DNA from: Kribbella aluminosa
GTDB lineage: Bacteria; Actinomycetota; Actinomycetes; Propionibacteriales; Kribbellaceae
Reading direction: 5' to 3'
Length of the DNA: 64,000 nucleotides
Assembly: GCF_017876295.1 (NCBI RefSeq)
Contig: NZ_JAGINT010000002.1
Coordinates: 3,906,001-3,970,000, forward strand
The notes under the pieces are model-generated. The model saw only the letters and a program-made list of their open reading frames with translations. It did no database searches and was not told the DNA's origin. This document shows positions 60,106 to 64,000 of the stretch, in pieces. The number at the start of each line of letters is the position of its first letter. Position 1 is the stretch's first letter. Made by a program: the position numbers and the translations under genes.

Positions 60106-61535
60106 GTCTCGAGACCCGTACGTCGGACGGCTGGGCGACGACGCGGTTCGTCGTGCTCGGCTTCGGTACGGCGGGCTACGCGTGCGCCGACTCGCTGCTC
60201 CAGGCCGGCGCGGAGCACCTCGTCGTACTGGACGACCGGGACAACGGGGCGCTGCGGGAGAAGGCGCAGATCCTGGAGACGCTCGGCGCCACGATCACGC
60301 TCGGCCCGGGCAGCACGCAGGAGCTGCCGAAGGACGTCGACGTCGTCGTCACGTCTCCCGGCGTACCGCCGCACGCGCCGCTGCTCGCGCAGGCGGCCGA
60401 GCGCGAGGTGCCGATCTGGAGCGAGATCGAGCTCGCCTGGCGGCTCCGTGACCCGGCGAACGCCGCGCCCTGGCTGTGCATCACCGGGACCAACGGCAAG
60501 ACCACGACCGTGCAGATGCTGACCGCGATGCTGCAGGCGGCCGGCCACCGGGCCGTTGCCGCGGGCAACGTCGGGCTGCCGTTGCTCGAGGCGGTCATGG
60601 ACCCCGAGCCGTACGACGTGATCGCGGTCGAGCTGTCGTCGTACCAGCTGCACTTCACGCACTCGATGTCGGCGCACTCGGCCGCCGTACTGAACATCGC
60701 CCCGGACCATGTCGACTGGCACGGCTCGCTCGCGGCGTACGCCGCGGACAAGGGCCGGATCTTCGACAACTGCCGGGTCGCGTGCGTGTACAACGTCGCC
60801 GACCCGGCCACCGAGCACCTGGTCGAAGAGGCCGACGTGGTCGAGGGCTGCCGGGCGATCGGTTTCACCCTCGGTACGCCGGGACTCTCGATGCTCGGGC
60901 TCGTCGACGACCTGCTCGTCGACCGCGCGTTCGTGGAGCAACGCAAGACGTCCGCGCTCGAGCTGGCCTCGATCGACGACATCACGCCGCCCGCGCCGCA
61001 CAACGTCGCGAACGCGCTGGCGGCGGCCGCGCTGGCCCGCGCGTTCGGCGTACCGGCGACCGCCGTTCGGGACGCCCTGCGGGGTTTCCGGCCGGACGCG
61101 CACCGGATCGCGCAGGTCGCGGAGGTTGCCGGGGTCAACTATGTCGACGACTCGAAGGCGACCAACCCGCACGCCGCGCAGGCCTCGTTGCTGGCGTACG
61201 AGCACGTGGTCTGGATCGCCGGCGGCCAGGCCAAGGGCGCGATGTTCGACGACCTCGTCACCGCAGCCCGCGAACGTTTGCGGGCCGTCGTACTGCTCGG
61301 CCAGGACAAGGCCGTGATCGCCCAAGCTCTCGAGCGACACGCACCGGATGTCCCGAGGTTCGTCGTCGAGTCAACGGACACTGGTGCCATGGAGATCGTG
61401 GTGGGGGAGGCGGCGAAGCTCGCGCAGGTGGGTGACACCGTGCTGCTCGCTCCCGGCTGCGCATCCTGGGACATGTTCGCCAACTACGGAGCCCGTGGGG
61501 ACGCGTTCGCCGAAGCTGTGCGCCGGCTGGGGTGA
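60102..61535 (+). CDS. murD: UDP-MurNAc-L-alanine:D-glutamate ligase
   Basis: A 477-residue Mur ligase adding D-Glu. The N-terminal Rossmann-like domain has FVVLGFGTAGYACADSLL and VVTSPGVPPHAPLLAQA. ATP-binding CITGTNGKTTTVQML, VAVELSSYQLHFTHS, LNIAPDHVDWHGSLAAYAA, YVDDSKATNPHAAQASL and LLAPGCASWDMFANYGARGD complete it. The ATG overlaps the mraY stop (ATGA). ftsW starts 4 nt after its stop. Confidence 0.95.
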   Translation: MSLETRTSDGWATTRFVVLGFGTAGYACADSLLQAGAEHLVVLDDRDNGALREKAQILETLGATITLGPGSTQELPKDVDVVVTSPGVPPHAPLLAQAAEREVPIWSEIELAWRLRDPANAAPWLCITGTNGKTTTVQMLTAMLQAAGHRAVAAGNVGLPLLEAVMDPEPYDVIAVELSSYQLHFTHSMSAHSAAVLNIAPDHVDWHGSLAAYAADKGRIFDNCRVACVYNVADPATEHLVEEADVVEGCRAIGFTLGTPGLSMLGLVDDLLVDRAFVEQRKTSALELASIDDITPPAPHNVANALAAAALARAFGVPATAVRDALRGFRPDAHRIAQVAEVAGVNYVDDSKATNPHAAQASLLAYEHVVWIAGGQAKGAMFDDLVTAARERLRAVVLLGQDKAVIAQALERHAPDVPRFVVESTDTGAMEIVVGEAAKLAQVGDTVLLAPGCASWDMFANYGARGDAFAEAVRRLG

Positions 61536-61539
61536 TCGC

Positions 61540-62781
61540 GTGACGTCGGTCGCAGATCAGCCGGACCAGAAGAAGCAGAACAGCACCGAGCGGCCGTGGA
61601 TCGCGGCGATCCGGGACGTGCTGGACCGGCCGCTGACGTCGTACCACATCGTGCTCGGCGCGACCGGGCTGCTGCTGGTGCTCGGACTGATGATGGTGCT
61701 GTCGGCGTCCAGCGTGCTGTCGTTCCGCGTGTACGGGAGCAGCTACACGATCTTCACCCGGCAGCTGATCTGGGTGTCCGTCGGGCTGCCGATGGCGTAC
61801 GTCGCCTCCCGGATGACGCCGCGGCACTTCCGGATGCTCGCGTACGTCGCGCTGCTCGGCTCGACGTTCCTGCTCGTGCTGACCTTCATCCCGGGCCTCG
61901 GCGTCGGCGTCAACGGCAACACCAACTGGCTGCGCCTCGGCGGACCGCTGCAGATCCAGCCGAGCGAGTTCGCCAAGCTCGCGATGGTGCTGTGGTGCGC
62001 GGACCTGTACGCCCGCAAGGAGAAGCTGCTCACCCAGTGGAAGCACCTGCTGGTCCCGATGGTCCCGGTCTGCGGCCTGGTGATCGCGCTGGTGGTCGGC
62101 CAGCACGACCTCGGTACGGCGCTGGTCCTGATGGCCGTGATGATCGGCATGATCTGGGTCGTCGGCGCGCCGACCCGGTTGTTCGTCTCGACCATCGCGG
62201 TGGTCGGGCTGGTGGCGACGTACTTCGTCAACGCGGAGAAGTACCGGATGCAGCGGGTGACGTCGTTCCTGGACCCGTTCGGTGACCCGTCCGGCGTCGG
62301 CTGGCAGGCGTACCACTCGTTCTACGCGCTCTCGACCGGCGGCTGGTGGGGCGTCGGGATCGGCAACAGCCGGCAGAAGTGGGGCAACCTGCCCGAGGCA
62401 CACACCGACTTCATCTTCTCGGTGATCGGTGAGGAGCTCGGCCTGGTCGGTTCGCTGACCGTGCTCGCGCTGTTCCTGCTGCTGGCCTACGCCGGGGTGC
62501 GGATCGCGACCCGGAACACCCAGCCGTTCGTCCGCTACGCGGCGGCCGGGATCACCGTCTGGCTGATGGCGCAGGCCGTGGTCAACCTCGGCGCCGTGAT
62601 CGGACTGCTACCCATCGTGGGTATCCCGCTCCCGCTTTTGTCGTACGGTGGTTCCGCACTGCTGCCGACGCTGATCGCGATCGGCATGCTGCTGTCCTTC
62701 GCGAAGGCCGAGCCCGGCGCGCAGGCCGCCCTGAAAGAATCCCGGCGACCTCGTTTCGGCTGGCTGCCTTCGCGGCGTTAG
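61540..62781 (+). CDS. ftsW: SEDS-family septal glycosyltransferase FtsW
   Basis: A 413-residue SEDS protein with about ten membrane spans. VLGLMMVLSASSVLSFR, VNGNTNWLRLGGPLQIQPSE with FAKLA, VGQHDLGTALVL, GGWWGVGIGNSRQKWGNLPE with AHTDFIFSVIGEE, and PLPLLSYGGSALLPTLIAIG are family blocks. It polymerises lipid II with FtsI. GTG start at 61540. A charged N-terminal tail (PDQKKQNSTERPW) precedes the first span. Confidence 0.95.
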   Translation: MTSVADQPDQKKQNSTERPWIAAIRDVLDRPLTSYHIVLGATGLLLVLGLMMVLSASSVLSFRVYGSSYTIFTRQLIWVSVGLPMAYVASRMTPRHFRMLAYVALLGSTFLLVLTFIPGLGVGVNGNTNWLRLGGPLQIQPSEFAKLAMVLWCADLYARKEKLLTQWKHLLVPMVPVCGLVIALVVGQHDLGTALVLMAVMIGMIWVVGAPTRLFVSTIAVVGLVATYFVNAEKYRMQRVTSFLDPFGDPSGVGWQAYHSFYALSTGGWWGVGIGNSRQKWGNLPEAHTDFIFSVIGEELGLVGSLTVLALFLLLAYAGVRIATRNTQPFVRYAAAGITVWLMAQAVVNLGAVIGLLPIVGIPLPLLSYGGSALLPTLIAIGMLLSFAKAEPGAQAALKESRRPRFGWLPSRR

Positions 62782-62789
62782 TCACACAA

Positions 62790-63905
62790 ATGAACCCCGC
62801 GGGAGCGTTGAAAGCTGTGCCCAGCATCGTTCTGGCCGGTGGCGGTAGCGCCGGCCACACCTCACCCCTGATCGCCACGGCGGACGCTCTGCGCCGGATC
62901 GACCCGACCATCGAGATCCTGGCCCTCGGGACCGAGCGCGGCCTGGAGACCCGGGTGGTTCCGGAGGCCGGGTACCGGCTGGAGCTGATCCCGCCGGTGC
63001 CGCTGCCGCGCAGGCCCACGCCCGCGCTGTTCGCCGTACCGGGCAAGATGCTCGCCTCGGTGAGCGCCGCCCGGAAGGTGCTCGACGAGGCGAAGGCGGA
63101 CGTCCTGGTCGGCTTCGGCGGCTACGTGTCCACCCCGGCGTACGTCGCCGCCTGGCGGCGGAAGACACCCATCGTCGTGCACGAGGGCAACGCGGTGCCG
63201 GGGATCGCGAACAAGTTCGCCGCCCGGTACTGCACCGAAACCGTGTTGACCTCGTTCCCGGGCACCGACCTGCCGCACGCGGAGTACGTCGGGCTGCCGA
63301 TCCGGCGGGCGATCTCGACGCTGGACCGGGCCGCGCTGCGCGCCGAGGCCCGGCAGTTCTTCGGGCTGCACCCGGACGCGCCGACGCTGTTCGTGACCGG
63401 CGGCTCACAGGGCGCGCAGCGGATCAACGAGTCGGTCTCCGGCGCCGCCGCGGACCTGCAGGCGGCCGGTATCCAGGTGCTGCACGCGATCGGCCCGAAG
63501 AACACGCTCGAGGTCCCGCAGACCGGCCCACTGCCGTACGTCGTACTGAACTACGTCGACCGGATGGACCTCGCGTACGCCGCCGCGGACCTGGTCGTCT
63601 GCCGGTCGGGCGCGAACACGGTCACCGAGGTGTCCGGCGTCGGGCTCCCGGCGATCTACGTCCCGCTGCCGATCGGTAACGGTGAGCAGCGGCTGAACGC
63701 GAAGCCGGTCGTCGACGTCGGCGGCGGCGTGCTGATCGACAACGCCGAGCTGACCGTCGACTGGGTGCGGGCCAACGTGCCGCAACTTCTGCTCGACCGC
63801 GAGCGTCTGACAGCCATGTCCACAGCTGCGACCGGTGTGATCCGGACCGACGCCGACGACCGGTTGGCGCGGATCATCCTCGATGTGGTGAGGTCTGCGT
63901 CGTGA
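62790..63905 (+). CDS. murG: UDP-GlcNAc:lipid I N-acetylglucosaminyltransferase
   Basis: A 371-residue GT-B transferase making lipid II at the inner membrane face. The N-terminal GGSAGHTSPLIATADAL, LVGFGGYVSTPAYVAAW, VHEGNAVPGIANKFAARYC, LFVTGGSQGAQRINESV, YVDRMDLAYAAADLVVCRSG and NTVTEVSGVGLPAIYVPLPI blocks are complete. ATG 62790 has no ribosome site; a GTG at 62817 begins right at conserved sequence and may be the real start. The stop overlaps murC (GTGA). Confidence 0.94.
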   Translation: MNPAGALKAVPSIVLAGGGSAGHTSPLIATADALRRIDPTIEILALGTERGLETRVVPEAGYRLELIPPVPLPRRPTPALFAVPGKMLASVSAARKVLDEAKADVLVGFGGYVSTPAYVAAWRRKTPIVVHEGNAVPGIANKFAARYCTETVLTSFPGTDLPHAEYVGLPIRRAISTLDRAALRAEARQFFGLHPDAPTLFVTGGSQGAQRINESVSGAAADLQAAGIQVLHAIGPKNTLEVPQTGPLPYVVLNYVDRMDLAYAAADLVVCRSGANTVTEVSGVGLPAIYVPLPIGNGEQRLNAKPVVDVGGGVLIDNAELTVDWVRANVPQLLLDRERLTAMSTAATGVIRTDADDRLARIILDVVRSAS

Positions 63906-64000
63906 TCGTCACCGCTCCTGAAACGCTCCTGCCTGCCGAAAAGCTGGGCCGCGTGCACTTCGTAGGCATCGGCGGCGCCGGCATGTCCGGGATCGCCCGG
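63902..64000 (+). CDS. murC: UDP-MurNAc:L-alanine ligase, 5' end only
   Basis: The first 33 codons of a Mur ligase in the murC position. Visible residues include LGRVHFVGIGGAGMSGIAR, the N-terminal nucleotide-binding glycine motif of MurC. GTG start overlaps the murG stop. The rest lies beyond the right edge, as would ftsQ and ftsZ. Confidence 0.92.
   Translation, partial: MIVTAPETLLPAEKLGRVHFVGIGGAGMSGIAR

Overview
This window comes from a high-GC actinobacterium. The evidence is strong third-position GC, many GTG starts, a mraZ-rsmH-ftsL-ftsI-murE-murF-mraY-murD-ftsW-murG-murC division and cell-wall cluster, and a mycobacterial/streptomycete-like neighbourhood upstream of it (class II DAHP synthase, PASTA kinase, polyprenyl synthase divergent from metF, DUF3040, transglutaminase, DUF58, MoxR). 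Codon habits and gene content look Kribbella-like (Propionibacteriales), but the genus is an inference. I saw no tRNA, rRNA, CRISPR array, prophage or intact insertion sequence.

Layout. 1-5.2 kb: a broken phytanoyl-CoA-dioxygenase gene, a 550-bp non-coding stretch with inverted repeats, then a minus-strand metabolic run (crotonase, NTF2-like protein, ornithine-cyclodeaminase-like protein, membrane protein, carboxylesterase). 5.4-9.7 kb: plus-strand plsC, aroG-type DAHP synthase, threonine aldolase and PRPP synthase. 9.7-24.5 kb: an accessory stretch with signs of decay: a SRPBCC/MarR pair with a frameshift, DUF4288, an alpha/beta hydrolase, a DUF222/HNH protein, a decayed HxlR/hydrolase divergent pair, a methyltransferase, unknown small genes, a Gfo/Idh oxidoreductase, a large PD40-amidohydrolase, a GH172 enzyme, a GH15-like enzyme and an EamA exporter. 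24.6-34.5 kb: PASTA kinase and LysM-transglycosylase, divergent thiO/thiE with a barnase/barstar pair behind thiE, polyprenyl synthase divergent from metF, a SixA-type phosphatase and a secreted peptidase. 34.5-42 kb: HelD-type helicase, phytoene-desaturase-like oxidoreductase, DUF4126 protein, a large secreted amidase, a nucleotidyltransferase and a YbaK protein. 42-46.2 kb: a plus-strand run behind a perfect LexA box (DUF6504, SAV_6107-type HEPN, zinc-ribbon peptide, DUF480-methyltransferase fusion, a second methyltransferase) and DUF3040. 46.2-51 kb: minus-strand moxR-DUF58-transglutaminase operon. 51.4-64 kb: the dcw cluster, running off the right edge inside murC.

How it fits together. 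The right-hand part makes and cross-links peptidoglycan precursors at the division site, with most genes coupled by ATGA, GTGA or TGATG overlaps. The PASTA kinase, LysM-transglycosylase and amidase are cell-wall sensing or remodelling functions from the same neighbourhood. The most interesting control sequences are two oppositely oriented, roughly 10-bp-periodic GTGGA arrays in the moxR/mraZ intergenic region (candidate MraZ sites facing both operons), and a promoter with a perfect LexA box ahead of the DUF6504-HEPN run. At least ten genes carry a TANNNT-type -10 box 6-7 nt before the start codon, which suggests leaderless mRNAs and settles several starts.
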